Assembly: GCA_950097015.1 (NCBI GenBank)
Contig: CATNEN010000038.1
Span: forward strand, 8,380,001 to 8,444,000
Origin: Macrostomum hystrix
Taxonomy: Eukaryota; Platyhelminthes; Macrostomidae
Length of the DNA stretch: 64,000 nt
Direction: 5' to 3'
The translations under genes were made by a program, and so were the position numbers. Under the pieces are notes generated by a model that saw nothing but the letters and a program-made list of their open reading frames with translations, searched no databases and was not told the origin of the DNA. Shown piece after piece: positions 21,840 through 35,200 of the stretch (position 1 is its first letter; each line of letters starts with the position of its first letter).

Positions 21840-23420
21840 TTGCCTGGGCATCAGTAATCAGCCTTAAATGACAGTGAATCACCGACATGTACATTTAACC
21901 CATTTGGCTACATTTATAATGAATCTATTATCACGCAGAACTGTTCTTTAATGATGCCAACTGTCTACAGCATGGCTTAAATCTCATTGCTCTGTTCAAA
22001 CCTAGATCTCATATTCTAAATAATCATGTATTGGCTGGCCATTAATTCTGTTCTATTGCTAAGTTAGCAGTAGGTCTTGTCTAACTTCCTGCTGATTTTG
22101 TAATCCCTTAAATTTTATTGTAATTTGTAAACTGGAATAAAATATGAAAACTAAAATGCTACAAATATTTTGTTTGTAATCCTTGGCTACTGGAATCATA
22201 AATTTCAGAAAACAATGTAAGCTGTAGACTAAAATAGACTGTTAGGTAGTTGTAGTTGCATTAAACATCAACAGTTTGTATTTTTGCAGATATTTTTGTC
22301 ACAGTGTACCGCATGCCTAAAAATTACAGTGCACCCTTTACAAAGTTGTGCGCGTTATATGATTTTGAGCTAGGTGCCAAAAATTAGTCAGGTGCAGGTG
22401 ATTAGTCAGTTTAATTTTTTATAAAAGTCTATATTGATTGATTCCACATAGAAGATAATTTAATTTATGCATGGGAAATTTCTGACAACTGATGTATAGT
22501 ACACATAGTGCACAAAACATTTGAAACCATTTTTGGTGCATAGCATAGAAGATCATAACGGGATGAAAATGCTCCAAAAATTACCATACTTTAGTTCATA
22601 CTAAAGTATACTAAAGTAGTTCATACTAGAATGTCACTTCATAGTAGTGTGCACAAAACCACCAATTTAGGGCTAGCCAGTAAATTTTAAAGATTTTTTC
22701 AAAACTCCAACCACTTGTGACTTTTGATGTAGGCCTGCACAAAGCATGATCCTATCTCTAGTCTACATTAGGGTTTTAAAATTTAAATTTATACTATCAT
22801 TGAGAATACAGACTAAGCAATATATAAAACTGAAATTTGTGCAAGATTTATACAATTTTTAATTTTATATAATTTTTTTATTAATAAATTCTGGATTAGC
22901 TAGATTTAATTGATTTATAGATATAATATCAATAGCACAGGTAAAGCATTTTTCTATCTATAATGTAGTTATTATGTGTGATATCTTTTCTTTTACAATA
23001 TAATATATCATTTTATCATGTTTATAATTTGCATATATAGGCTTTAGCATATATAGGCTAAAGCTTAAATAAAGAACTGCTAGACCTAACCCCAACATAA
23101 TTTTCAAAAGTTGAAAATGTCTATTTTCAAATAGTTAGATGCCAGCTAACAATGTCATCTAAAAGCCAATGTATGTTATATCTAACATGTCTTGTTATAT
23201 ATATGTTATACATGTTATAACTGTATTAAACAATCTTGTTAGCTGAAGTAGCCCATAGTCCGGAAGATGGCATGTACCCGAGAAACTTCCTGGGTACACA
23301 AAAAAAATTTGGCATACATGTTGGCATACAAAAAGTGATTTTAGGACTTTTGGCATACATCTTTGGCATACATTGTGACATACACAAAAAATTAAACAAG
23401 TTACATACATTATTGATAGG
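21840..23420. other. AT-rich intergenic DNA
   Basis: No coding potential, RNA gene or repeat array recognised. Long A/T runs and several in-frame stops occur in all frames. Confidence 0.6.
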
Positions 23421-23424
23421 AAGT

Positions 23425-24090
23425 GCTTATTCCCACGGTCCCGTGCCGATAATTTCAGTTTTATCCACATGGATCCATGCCAATAATTTTCTGCTTATCC
23501 ACATGGCAGCTTGTCTGAATAGGTCTACTTTCAAGTCCCTACCTATTCTTCTCTGCGCATAATAAGGCTTTTGCTTCAGATTATAGTGTATAGTGTACAC
23601 TATCAATGCATAGTCTAAAAGAATAACAATGATGTATAATATGTGTGACGAGTGTTTGGTGCTGACTAGAATTCTGCTGGTTGACTTGTATGATTTTCTT
23701 TGATAGACTTTTTACTTTTTAAGTCAATACAATTCGAATGAACAAATGATGTAACATAACGATGACAAAAGATTTAGTAAGTTGTTATTAAAATAATTAA
23801 AAAGGATGACATTAATGTTGGTTAATGAATGTGTAGGTCGAAATGTAGAACACTGTTGTAACACACTGGCAACTTTGTCAATCTATTGGCTCGAGGGTTC
23901 AACAAAACGTTCAAACCTAAAAGGGCCTCATTTCAAAGAACAGATAAAATTGAAATTAATGGCACAGCATATTTATATAAAGAGTTGTAGACCTATTCAT
24001 ACAAGCTGCTATGTGGATAAGCAGAAAATTATCGGCATGGATCCGTGTGGATAAAATTGAAATTATTGGCATGGGACCGTGGGAATAAGC
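23425..24090. mobile_element. Inverted-repeat element with ~105-bp arms
   Basis: The left arm (23425-23530) and right arm (23987-24090) are about 90% identical in opposite orientation, sharing GCTTATTCCCACGGTCCC, GGATCCATGCC and ATAATTTTCTGCTTATCCAC. Roughly 456 bp separate the arms. No ORF of note. Likely a MITE or foldback element; target-site duplications are not obvious. Confidence 0.7.
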
Positions 24091-24213
24091 TCTGCCTTAT
24101 TGATAATAGTCATAGTCGTAATAGTTATTTCTCATGCGCACCAATGCAATCAAGAACTACCAGGTCAGAATCGAGCGTCCTTAACCAGATTCTTAAAATC
24201 TTAAAACTTTAAG

Positions 24214-27200
24214 TTAATCATTTCCACCACCGCAGCCGCCTCCACCGCAGCCTCCGCCGCCGCACCCCCCACCGCCGGTGTCTCCACCACCGCCGCAGCC
24301 GCCACCGCCTCCACCGCTGTCTCCGCCGCCGCCACAGCCGCCGCCACCACCTCCACCTGTGTCTCCGACGCCGCAGCCGCCGCCACCGCAGCCTCCGCAA
24401 CCCCCGGCATCAAAATCCCCGTCGCCGCCACCGCCATCATCGACACCGTCGCCACCGCCGCCGCCGCCGTCATCGAAATTGATCTCGCCGGTGGCGGCGT
24501 CAATTCCGCCGCCAGCTTCTTCAATAGCCTCCTGAAGGTCGTCAAAGCCGCCAGCAACAATCATTTCTTCCCAGCAGAAGCTACCACCAGCGCTGCCAGC
24601 GCTGCCACCGCTGCCACCGCTGCGCCGACTGCCGCCGCTGTGTTTGCTGCTGACACTGCCGCCGCTGCCGCGCCTCGTGCGCTGCCACCAGTGGCCGCAG
24701 TGCCAGTGCCAGCGCAGCGGCATCCACTCCAGATGACAGGCTCCGGCGGCCTGGCAGAACATCACGGTCTCCGGCTCGACCTGGTAAACCTTGCCGCGGC
24801 CTTGGACGGGCCTGGGAGCCGCCGGCTTGGCCCGGATCAGCGCCTGTTGCTTTGGCGCGCCGAGCAGGCGAGTCTGCGGTCCCAGACTCTGCGCGGCAGC
24901 CGTCAGCCTGTCATAGCGGGTCGCTTGCGAAGGCGCCAGTTGGCCGGCGGCGGTGGCCGTGGCGGCCGGTGGCAGCGGCTGGCACATTGCCTCCAGAGCC
25001 GAGGCGCAGAACGCGGCTGCGATCAGCTGTGGCGCACAGTGGCAGTCGCTCTCCAGTCGGACAGAGCCGCTGTTGAAGTCTACCAGAATGCCGCCAATGC
25101 TGAACTCGTGCTTGTCAGACTTGTCCGTCTTCGGCAGGCGCATCTTGTTTGGCCGTGTCGGAATACCCGGCCCAGCTGTCACGGCGTGCAGGGTCAGGTC
25201 CAGGTAGCCCGGACTGCCCGGCACCGGCGGGACCCCGGGGCGGCCTGGAGTGCCGCGCCTGCGCCCGGTCCAGTTGCCTAGCAACAAGCCCCAATCGCCG
25301 GTGGCGTCTTTGATGAGGAAGGCGCGCTGGCGAACAGCTGGATTGAGACTGATCAGACCGGAATAAGAGTTGCTGGTCTGCAATGTGATAGGGTAAATTA
25401 TGGCTATAAAATGCGATTCGCGGAGCGACATGAAGCAATCGGAGTGCAGTCAGGAAGGCATGGGGGCCCTGTACCAACTAAAAGGCTAGCTACTGACTCT
25501 GGCGTCGTGAATTCAGTGAGGGGTCTATACCTTATGACTCAATCAGGGCGGCCTTCCTCTGAGATGTAACTGCAAGCTCATAAAAAACTGCTCAGCCACC
25601 GTTAACATAACCCTTGCTTTAACCCTTGGCGCAAAAAGGATTGGCAAATCAGGGTACTCTGTTAATCCTCTCCTACACTCGCTCTCTCACATTCTTCTGC
25701 CTCTTCTACTGACTATCTCCCTCTCCAAACCCTTCCCATACTGACACTAACCCTTCCTCCTCTCTACGCCCACTTTTCTCTATCCGCTCCTGTCTACCTC
25801 TGCCTCGCCCTCTTCCTCTACCCCTCTCTACCTCAGCCACCCCCCTCAACCTCTGCCGCCCTCTGCCTCCCCCTCTGCCTCTCCCTCAACCTCTGCCACC
25901 CCCTCAACCTCTGCCTCCCCCTCAACCTCTGCCCCCCTCTGCCTCCCCCTCAACCTCTGCCCCCCTCTGCCTCCCCCTCAACCTCTGCCCCCCTCTGCCT
26001 CTCCCTCAACCTCTGCCGCCCTCTGCCTCAACCTCTGCCCCCCTCTGCCTCTCCCTTAACCTCTGCCCCCCTCTGCCTCCCCCTCTGCCTCCCCCTCAAC
26101 ATCTGCCCCCTCTGCCTCCCCCTCAACATCTGCCCCCTCTGCCTCCCCCTCAACATCTGCCCCCTCTGCCTCCCCCTCAACATCTGCCCCCTCTGCCTCC
26201 CCCTCAACATCTGCCCCCTCTGCCTCCCCCTCAACATCTGCCCCCTCTGCCTCCCCCTCAACATCTGCCCCCTCTGCCTCCCCCTCAACATCTGCCCCCT
26301 CTGCCTCCCCCTCAACATCTGCTTCCTCTGCCTCCCCCTCAACATCTGCCCCCTCTGCCTCCCCCTCAACATCTGCTTCCTCTGCCTCCCCCTCAACATC
26401 TGCCCCATCTGCCTCTCCCTTAAGGCTTTGGCTGCGCTTCTCAGCCTCTCAGAATGGATGATAACTATGGGTGAAGTCTAGCAGGTGCAGAAACGCCAAG
26501 CTCACTTTAGTGCAGGTTGGCAGCTGATCGATGCCCACCATGTGAGCCACGCAGACCATCGCATCGCCGTAGAAGACTTGCACAACAGACTGGGCCAGCT
26601 GCTGCGAGTGAATCACGCGCACCGTGAAGGCCAGCTGCGAGGAGCCCGTCACGAGGCTGGAAATCCGGGATTTAGAAAACGCGAAACTTTTAAAGTCATT
26701 CATCGGGGATTCAAGGTCATTCTCAAATGTTAAGAATTCTTTGTAAGGGTCACACGAACACACACGTACATGTCCCAATTCGAATGAATTGAATGATCAC
26801 GTGACAGCTCTCAGTCAATAGCAAGATGTCGAGGCAACACAGGAAACAACGTTTCTTAGATAAAGTTTAGAAGGCTGGTTCTCGCTAGTAAATATACACT
26901 ACGGAGATAGGAAATCTTCACTTTCACTCGAAACATTTAGCGACTGCGTTTTTATTTTAGTTTTTTTATAAGAAACGCATAGTTACCCATCCTTCTACTC
27001 CTAGTGATCCCTGGTAGCTAATGCAAACATCCGCGCCATGCGACCTTGAATCCCGTTGTGCTCACCAGTGCGAAGCCACAATGCAGCGGTGCTCCACCCC
27101 GGCTGGCACGTGGCCCAGCGGCACCGGGCCCCAGAGGCTCTCCACGTTGGTTGGCATGACAACGGCCAGCCAATCGCCGGCCACCAGGCGGAGGTTGCAG

Positions 27201-27818
27201 GCGCTGAGCGTTGGAGGCTTGGCTGACAAAGTCAGACGAGCGGCGAAGCTATCACTGCCGCCACCGCGGCCGCCATTGGAGGGGTCCGTAGCGATGAAGG
27301 CGTCGCAGGTCAGATTGCGAACCTCTTCGCCAAGTTGCAGACGTTGAAGAGCGGCTGTCAGGTCGAGCTGTTGGCAAATAATAGGCAATAGTGAAATATA
27401 TGCGCGAGTGAAAGACTGGCTGAGTGGGAGAGTGACTGAAGATTGAGAGATTCTGGTAGAGTGAGAGATTCTGGTAGAGTGAGAGATTCTGGTAGAGTGA
27501 GAGATTCTGGTAGAGTGAAGATTCTGGTAGAGTGAGAGATTCTGGTAGAGTGAGAGATTCGGATAGAGTGAGAGATTCTGGTAGAGTGAGAGATTCTGGT
27601 AGAGTGAGAGATTCGGATAGAGTGAGAGATTCTGGTAGAGTGAAGATTCTGGTAGAGTGAAGATTCTGGTAGAGTGAAGATTCTGGTAGAGTGAGAGATT
27701 CTGGTAGAGTGAGAGATTCTGGTAGAGTGAGAGATTCTGGTAGAGTGAGAGATTCGGATAGAGTGAGAGATTCGGATAGAGTGAGAGATTCTGGTAGAGT
27801 GAGAGATTCTGAGAGACT

Positions 27819-27855
<37 letters not shown>

Positions 27856-30539
27856 TCTGAGAGAGAGAGACTCTAGGAGTGAAAGATTTTGGATTGACAG
27901 ATTTTAGAAGAGTGATAGGCTGGGAATGACAGATTATGGGAGAGTGACAGGCTGGGAGAGTGACAGGCTGGGAGAGTGACAGGCTGGGAGAGTGACAGGC
28001 TGGGAGAGTGACAGGCTGGGAGAGTGACAGGCTGGGAGGGTGACAGGCTGGGAGGGTGACAGGCTGGGAGAGTGACAGGCTGGGAGAGTGACAGGCTGGG
28101 AGAGTGACAGGCTGGGAGGGTGACAGGCTGGGAGAGTGACAGGCTGGGAGAGTGAGAGGCTGGGAGAGTGACAGGCTCGGAGGGTGACAGGCTGGGAGGG
28201 TGACAGGCTGGGAGAGTGACAGGCTGGGAGGGTGACAACAGACATGCGAGAATGTACCTCGCAATCGCCAATCAGAAAGCCTCCACCTCCGCAGAAGGGC
28301 GCGGAGCCTTTGCGCTTGTCCAGCAGATTCAGCTGCAGCGGGCACTGGCGGTCGCCATTCACCAGGTAATTGAATTCGGCCAATGGCGGCTGCGTGGATT
28401 CGATTAGTCGGCCCTGGGAGTTGCCGACTTTCAACAGGCGGCGCATCTTCCTGCTGCTGCCGGACTCCACAGGGGCCAGCAGGGCCAGCTTGTAGCGCTC
28501 AACGGGCGGCGGATTCGTCAGCTCCAGGCGGGTCAAGCTAAGGCAGTAGCGGCGCTGGCAGATCTGCCGCATCTGGTCCAGGCTGAACGGCGCCAATTTG
28601 CCTTCTGGGGGCTCGCCCCGGTACATGCAGCTGAGGATGGGGCCCAGTCAGCGAAGACTTGATCTAGGGATCTGAATGAACTACCGGCTAAATATGGGAA
28701 TCTGAGAGGACTACTGGCTGAATATGGGGATCTGAGAGGACTACTGGCTGAATATGGGGATCTGAGAGGACTACTGGCTAAATATGGGGATCTGAGAGGA
28801 CTACCAGCTGAACATGGGAATCTGAGAGGGCTACTGGCTGAATATAGGGATCTGAGAGGACTACTGGCTAAATATGGGGATCTGAGAGGACTACCAGCTG
28901 AATATGGGGATCTGAGAGGGCTACTGGCTGAATATGGGGATCTGAGAGGGCTACTGGCTAAATATGGGGATCTGAGAGGACTACTGGCTGAATATGGGGA
29001 TCTGAGAGGACTACTGGCTGAATATGGGGATCTGAGAGGACTACTGGCTGAATATGGGGATCTGAGAGGGCTACTGACGGGCTAATCAATTGAATATCAG
29101 AATGACAGGATGTGAAAGAATCGAAGTGAGATTGCTACAATAAGCGCTCACCCGCTCTTGACGTAGCTCTCCCCAAAGTGCTGCGACCATAGCTCGGCGG
29201 TCCTGGCGTAGGCCTTGGACAACTTGGAGCCCTCGCCGCGGTCGCCAACATTGTCATCGTGGCTTAGCAGCCGATTGAGCAGTCTCATGCAGTCCTGCTC
29301 ATAAACTATGGGAGTCAGCTGGTGCGTGTGCCACATCAGGTCGATGTCGTAGCAGGGTACCAGGAATTCCTGTGAGATTGGATATGAATGATAGAGTAAG
29401 TGTTGTGCTGTCATCTGATTTTAATTGGATCTAACCAGCGACCCAAAAGTACATTACCTGGTAGATATTTCTTAGTAATTTCTATAGTCTTGGTTATTTT
29501 AGTTTACCAAGGCAGTTAAAATACAAATACAAATACACAACGGAAATAGGAAAAATTATTTTCGTAAATTAGCGACCATTTAAAACACATGAAAATTAAC
29601 GACTACCAAACCCGGAAAATGTAAGAAAACTGAGAGATCTGGAAGATTACGACAAAAAATCCGGAAATTTTATAAGGGACATACAAACTTAATTGAGAGT
29701 CGAAACGACCTAAAAATTACCTAAAAATTTATACGTAGACGCACCTGCGGGCAGAGCTGCTGCAGTCGCAGGAATTGCAAATAGCGAGTCAGGCTGGCCT
29801 CCAGAAACTCGGTTTCCCGATAGTGCGGCAGGGAGACATTGTAAAAGAAGGCTTTCTGGCGTTGCATCGCGCCGCGAATGTCGTAGGCGATTCGCTTGCT
29901 GCCTGAGCCAACGCCAGCCTCCAAGGCCGCTACAGCCGCCAAGTCCAGCTCAAATGGTTCGCCTGGATAGGCTTGAGTCCAGAGATCCCTGCTCAAATTT
30001 GCTGACACGGCGGTCGGCGATGGTGACTCAGTGTCCGGGACAAAACCTGCAATTAGTTGGAATTTGGAAACAAGTTCTCAACTAGGAGATAAGAAGAGAG
30101 GGATAAAACAGAAGGATTCACAAGATAGGGGAGGGAGAAGACAGTGGGAGATAAGACAGTAAAAGAAAAACAGGGAAGATTAGACTAATTAGCAAGTAGC
30201 CAATAGGAGACTATTAGACTAATCAACCTTACCTATTAAGTTGGTGACATCAGTTATGTACTGCTTTGGAGCAAGCTGGTGGCAGTGGGCCACCCAAGCC
30301 ACATCAAATGGTGGCTTTAGTTGTCTGCACCTGTCCTTGTTGTTGCTTAGCAGTGGAAGCCACATTGTTTCATATCGATGAAGGGCTTGGTCTGTCACTC
30401 TAGCATTATTTAGCATTGAGTTATGGTTGACAGTTTCTAGGAATTCGATGTGTCTCTTAGCTGCAGACACCAAATCACCAGTGATTTTAATTGACTCTGG
30501 ATCAAAAATTGACTTTTTTGAAGCACTTTTTGAAGTCAT
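24214..30539 (-). CDS. Glycine-rich domain-containing protein (DUF1399/GRDP family)
   Basis: Seven exons (minus): 30539-30233, 30046-29745, 29369-29152, 28630-28258, 27367-27066, 26656-26506, 25377-24214. Phases agree throughout; 938 aa. Two family-defining motifs appear: FDVAWVAHCHQLAPKQY (exon 1) and YDIDLMWHTHQLTP (exon 3), the repeated D-x-W-x-x-H-x-H-Q signature of DUF1399. GCMYRGEPPEG follows in exon 4. Exon 7 holds a collagen-like Pro/Gly stretch, then ends in a Cys/Gly-rich tail of GGGGCGGGG type (~130 residues), typical of plant GRDP proteins. Plant GRDP1/2 act in stress and growth responses; the animal homologues have no assigned biochemical role that I can name. The start ATG lies just after a splice-acceptor-like TTATTCCAG, so trans-splicing or a 5' non-coding exon is possible. 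The exon 4 donor (GTACAT) and exon 6 donor (AAA|GTGAGC) are weaker than the rest. Confidence 0.88.
25680..26425. repeat. C/T-rich repeat, 27-bp units, intron 6
   Basis: A degenerate CCTCTGCCTCCCCCTCAACC array becomes a regular 27-bp array (CTCTGCCTCCCCCTCAACAT plus CTGCCCC) from about 26095 to 26400. On the transcribed strand of the DUF1399 gene it has regularly spaced runs of 4-5 G, compatible with G-quadruplex formation. Confidence 0.93.
27430..27830. repeat. 18-bp repeat in DUF1399-gene intron 4
   Basis: About 22 units of GTAGAGTGAGAGATTCTG, followed by a (GA)n tract at about 27825-27860. In gene orientation each unit reads CTCTACCAG, that is, a short pyrimidine tract followed by CAG. Confidence 0.93.
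27940..28238. repeat. 16-bp repeat in DUF1399-gene intron 4
   Basis: About 18 units of TGACAGGCTGGGAGAG. In gene orientation each unit is CTGTCACTCTCCCAGC, resembling a 3' splice site. The array sits just inside the intron donor at 28257. Confidence 0.94.
28665..29085. repeat. 30-bp repeat in DUF1399-gene intron 3
   Basis: About 13 units of ACTACTGGCTGAATATGGGG plus ATCTGAGAGG, with minor variants (AAATATGGG, ACCAGCTG). Confidence 0.95.
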
Positions 30540-32295
30540 TATATTTCTGTCCACTGGAATAAGGATTACATAATAAGTGAACTTATACTTATAGTATGTT
30601 GTATTTTAATAAGTTTTAAATCAAAGCCCATTAGAAGTAGGTTGTAAATAATCTGAACAGCTAGGCCTAGTACAAAATTACTATTAAATATTAGAATTAC
30701 CTATATATTACTATTTTCAATAGGCCTAATAACTTAAATAAGTATAAAAAACAGCCAGGTCTAGCAAGCTATATATCCTAGATAAAAGAATCCAAAAAAG
30801 AACAGGCTCCTTTTAAACAAAGTACACAATACTTTAAACAACAGTAGGTGATTAACAGTCACATTAGGGCTATAAGTCAAAGTATAGCCATAGTCAACTA
30901 AGGATAGTTCTAAGGACAATGATAATGTGTTACTAACTAAACCATTTCGAAGATAGACTTATAGCCTGCAGGCTGCAAATTAAAAATGTTGACATAATGA
31001 GAATTAAACGTTGAACTATATTTCATTGTCGTTATTAAATAGATCTATCATATTAATACTAACATCATAACTACAAATAATATTGATGATCTGCACTTCA
31101 ATGAATGTTGTAACGATTAATTGTAACGGGATTGTAACGGAATAGTAGGTTCACGTCGAATTAAATTTTTGCTGCTTAAGAGTTCATAACAACACATTCA
31201 CAAAAGAAAAAATAAGAAACTTTTTCTTGTTTTAATACGTTTTCTGTATAAAAAATTTACTTTAACATTAAGGTTTTTCTGAATTAAAATGCTTCTGTGA
31301 TTTTATTATTGTTTTAATAATTACATTTCTAGCGACTTTAAAGTGACCACGAGTTCTAATTCTTTAAAAGTCCACGGGCAATGCTCTCATTGTTGCAACT
31401 TATCGTGTCAACAAAATTTTTTTTATAAGTGAAGTGATTTATATACGAAACTTATACATAATGACATGCTACATAAATTAAAATCGATAGTAGCAGTTTT
31501 TCATGTTTTTAAGCTAGCTAAGCAGTGGTTTACATTTTTGGGACAAATTATAACATATTGTCCCATTAAGGAACATAATTCTTATCAATGCCTTTGTCTT
31601 TAGGTTTCTATGTCTTTTGACCTGTGTCCTTTGCAAACCATATTTGCAAGACAGTTTAAGTCATAAATAAAAGCTTGATTTCAGTCTCTAGTCATTTTTT
31701 TCATATAAATGATTTTTTAAATTTGCTTATTGAAAGACAAGTTAAATATTTACCTAGTTTTAACAAACAACTTTTAGGAAATACTAGAGCCTTGTCTATA
31801 GTCCAGAGCCTTAGACACAATTTAAGCTGACTTCTTAAATATTTTCAACCATCAGCACATTATAATATTTTTTCTTATAACTATCTATATGTCTTGTGTG
31901 TAATATGACAATATCATTTAACTTCTAGGCCTAATTTGAGACAGGATGTAATATAGTCAAATAAAAACAAATTCGTGTAGCTAAACTCTTTAAACTTGCT
32001 GCAGCAATTTCAAAATTGCTATTATTTAATGGACCTTCAACTTTTAATGTACTTTCTTAGATAGATAGCAATTTTTAATGAAAATGAAAGCAATCAAAAG
32101 TTAAAGAAATAAGTTATGACCACATGATAGAGAAAAGCAAAGTCATATTTTGCATATTTTGATTAGGTTCACTTTTATCTTTCTTGGGTATAATCTGGCT
32201 ATATTCTATAGGTTAACCAGGTGGCAAAGCATCAGATTTTAAATATATGTATATGTTCTAAATTGATTCCAAACAGATCCTGTGAATGAAGTGTA
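30540..32295. promoter_or_regulatory. Head-to-head intergenic region (DUF1399 gene / NFAT5-like)
   Basis: About 1.75 kb of AT-rich DNA between two divergently oriented start codons. It should contain both promoters, although each gene may have upstream non-coding exons here: acceptor-like TTATTCCAG precedes the minus-strand ATG, and TTCCAAACAG at about 32266-32275 precedes the plus-strand ATG. A short uORF (ATG at 32286) precedes the NFAT start. No core promoter motif is convincing. Confidence 0.4.
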
Positions 32296-35200
32296 ATGCA
32301 CCAGCAAAATCAGCAGCAGCAGCAACGACAACGACAGCAGCTGTTGGAGCTACTGACCAGTATCACCAGCCGCCAGACTAGCCATACCAACCCCAGAAAT
32401 GCTCCACAGCATGAGCTAAATGAGGCTCGAATCCAGCTTGCCATTCGCCAGGCCATCAATCCTTTGAGCAGTGTTAATGGGGAGGCTTTAAACAGCCCAA
32501 CAAACCTGATGCCAGCGCCGCAGCCGCTCTATTCAAACGCTGTCACAGCATCAGCCTCGATGATGAATGGTGATTTGGTCAGCAGCAGCAGCAGTGGTGT
32601 AGTAAATGGTTCCAGCGCCACAGCCAGCAGCGCCACTTCTCTGCAGTCGGGTGTAGCAGGTCTGCTGCACTCACTGGCCTCTCAAACAGCTCAGATGCAG
32701 ACTGTACTGGGCGCTATCCTGGCTCAGCAGCAACCAATGACTTCAACTAGTACCAGGTTCGTGGTTTCTGCATATTTATTGTATTCTAGAGTTGTTAAAA
32801 TGAATAACTAAAACAGTAGTCTCTATTTCAACATGGCCCAGCTATCCGGACAGCCTACTTGCGCCACAGGATCATTGTGACAGCCCGTGTGCGCCGTTGC
32901 CTTCGACGCTACTTCCCGCAGTGCCAGCTGCGTCTTCTTCGAGTTCTTCCTTTTCTTCCACTGCGTCTTCCGCCACTGGTGCCGCATTATCTTTTCCCTC
33001 TGCTGCTGCTGCTGCTGCCACTGCTGCGACTCCCCCAGTGTCGATTAGCAACAATGCCTCCTCTACTTCGCTGTCGATGCCAACATCGCCGTCGCCGTCA
33101 GCTTGCAGCTGCCCATCGTCTGGCGAGGCAGTCACCATCGGGTTAGTCAGTTTGTTATTACTCTATAGATTTTTTCTGAATCTGCGAATACAAAGTTCTA
33201 AATGGTTTATTTGATTGCTGTATTACTTATTCATTTAGTTAAATGCATTACCACGCTCTGTAAAAAAGTTACATGAAGCGGAGCTGAGCAATATTATTTT
33301 ACTTTTCACTTCTTCATATACTGTTTCTGACAATGAAGTATAAAGTAAAAATATCTGCATAATTTCAGCGCCCTGTCTGTCTCGTTCGGGTTAACCTACT
33401 TTTAGTTGTTGTCTTTCTTTGCCTGGGCCAAATTTTCCAGCGTGCAATAGCAATAGTTAGATCACTTTTCCATTGGATCGCTGTGCTAGTCTCTGTGGTA
33501 ATGGTATACATGTATTATGAACATTACGAGTATGACCGCAAATTGCAGATAGAAAATGGACCTCTGCCAACCCCAGAGGCCATGGAATTTCCTTACGATT
33601 GTCGGAGGAGAGCGGAATGGAAAAAACCGCTATTCTCTCACCCTCTTTCCTCTCCCCAGCCAGTGTACGCGTGTGTGAAGTTCTATTTTTAGAACCAGCC
33701 AACTGCACCGAGGGATTCCCCAGATTTGATAAAATTTTCCATTTGTCTCTACAAAAAAGTCAAACTTTTGGATGACCCTTCCTTTTCCCGTGGCCATACA
33801 TACGCGAGAGAACTGACAATAGACTAGCAGAAATATGTACTGACCCCCTCAGAATGGAAAAGCACGTTTTCTTTTTATCAAGACACGCGGCTTTTGAAGG
33901 AGGAAACACTTTTTAGTTAAAATAATTTTTGTTCCTTGCATCGTTGAAATTTAAATTGCATTCGAACGCAGTCATTTTACTAGTCAGGATTCAGGTGAGA
34001 CCAAAGTGTCAGAATATTTTGGCATGCTTTCGATTTTAGATAGGTGTTATTAAAAGACTTAACATTTGAACTACTTACTAACAGTAGTAAGTCGAGTGAT
34101 TTGCCTCGAGAAGCGATGCGTATAGTCAAAGACTGTAACGCGTTAATAAATCAAAAGCGCCGGGCACTACAAAGATTGCTGATCTGTTGTAGTGGCTAAT
34201 CGAAGATAAGTACCATAAACTGACTTCTTGATTATTAAATTAAGTAAGAATTATCTATTCAAAGAAAATATGATACAGCGTAGGATAGCCCGGTAAGTAC
34301 GAGTAGATAATTCGATTTCATACTTTCAGTAGCATATAGTGGGTATAAACAACACTATTTTCCAAAACTAAACCTCTGGCAACCGCAGGCAGTCTACAGC
34401 GTTGCCGCCTCCAGCTGTCGGCGTCAGCCTTCAGGCCTCCGGCCTGCCAGCGTCTCGCGGCGCCTACGGACTGACCATTGTGGCCCAGCCGGAGGCGCAT
34501 CATCGGGCGCGCTACCTGACAGAGGGCTCGCGCGGCTCAGTTAAGGACAGGTTGCATCAGGGCTACCCAACTGTTCAAGTGAGGCTTTCTTAGTGTGATG
34601 ATAAATCATACATGATAAACAATGAGTTGCTGGGATAATCAGATAAGGTGATGATGAGATTAACAATTATGAGATGATAATATGATAGATAAGATTATAG
34701 ATGATATAGAGATTATAGATTACATCCATTACGAGAATATGGATGTCTTGGCTTTTCAATGTAGTCCAGCTATTTCTACGTGAAAGTGGGCTGAACAATG
34801 AGGGTACGGAAGCAGTGAAGCAAGTGCAAACTCATCACTGACCCTTTCGCAAAACAATGACCGGCCGACCCTTACGTCGATTAGAGGATGATTAGACAAT
34901 GGATGATTAGATGATAGATGATTAGACAATAGATGATTAGACTATAGATGATTAGACAATAGATGATTAGACAATAGATGATTAGACTACAGATGATTAG
35001 ACAATAGATTATTAGACTACAGATGATTAGGCAATAAATGATTAGACAATAGATGATTAGACTATTGATGATTGGACAATAGATGATTAGGCAATAAATG
35101 ATTAGACAATAGATGATTAGACTATTGATGATTGGACAATAGATGATTAGGCAATAAATGATTAGACAATAGATGATTAGACTATTGATGATTAGACAAT

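Noticed and set aside
33483-33692. 69-codon plus-strand ORF in an NFAT5-like intron
   Set aside because: No homology. An equally long ORF lies on the opposite strand, and the exons around it join in frame without it.
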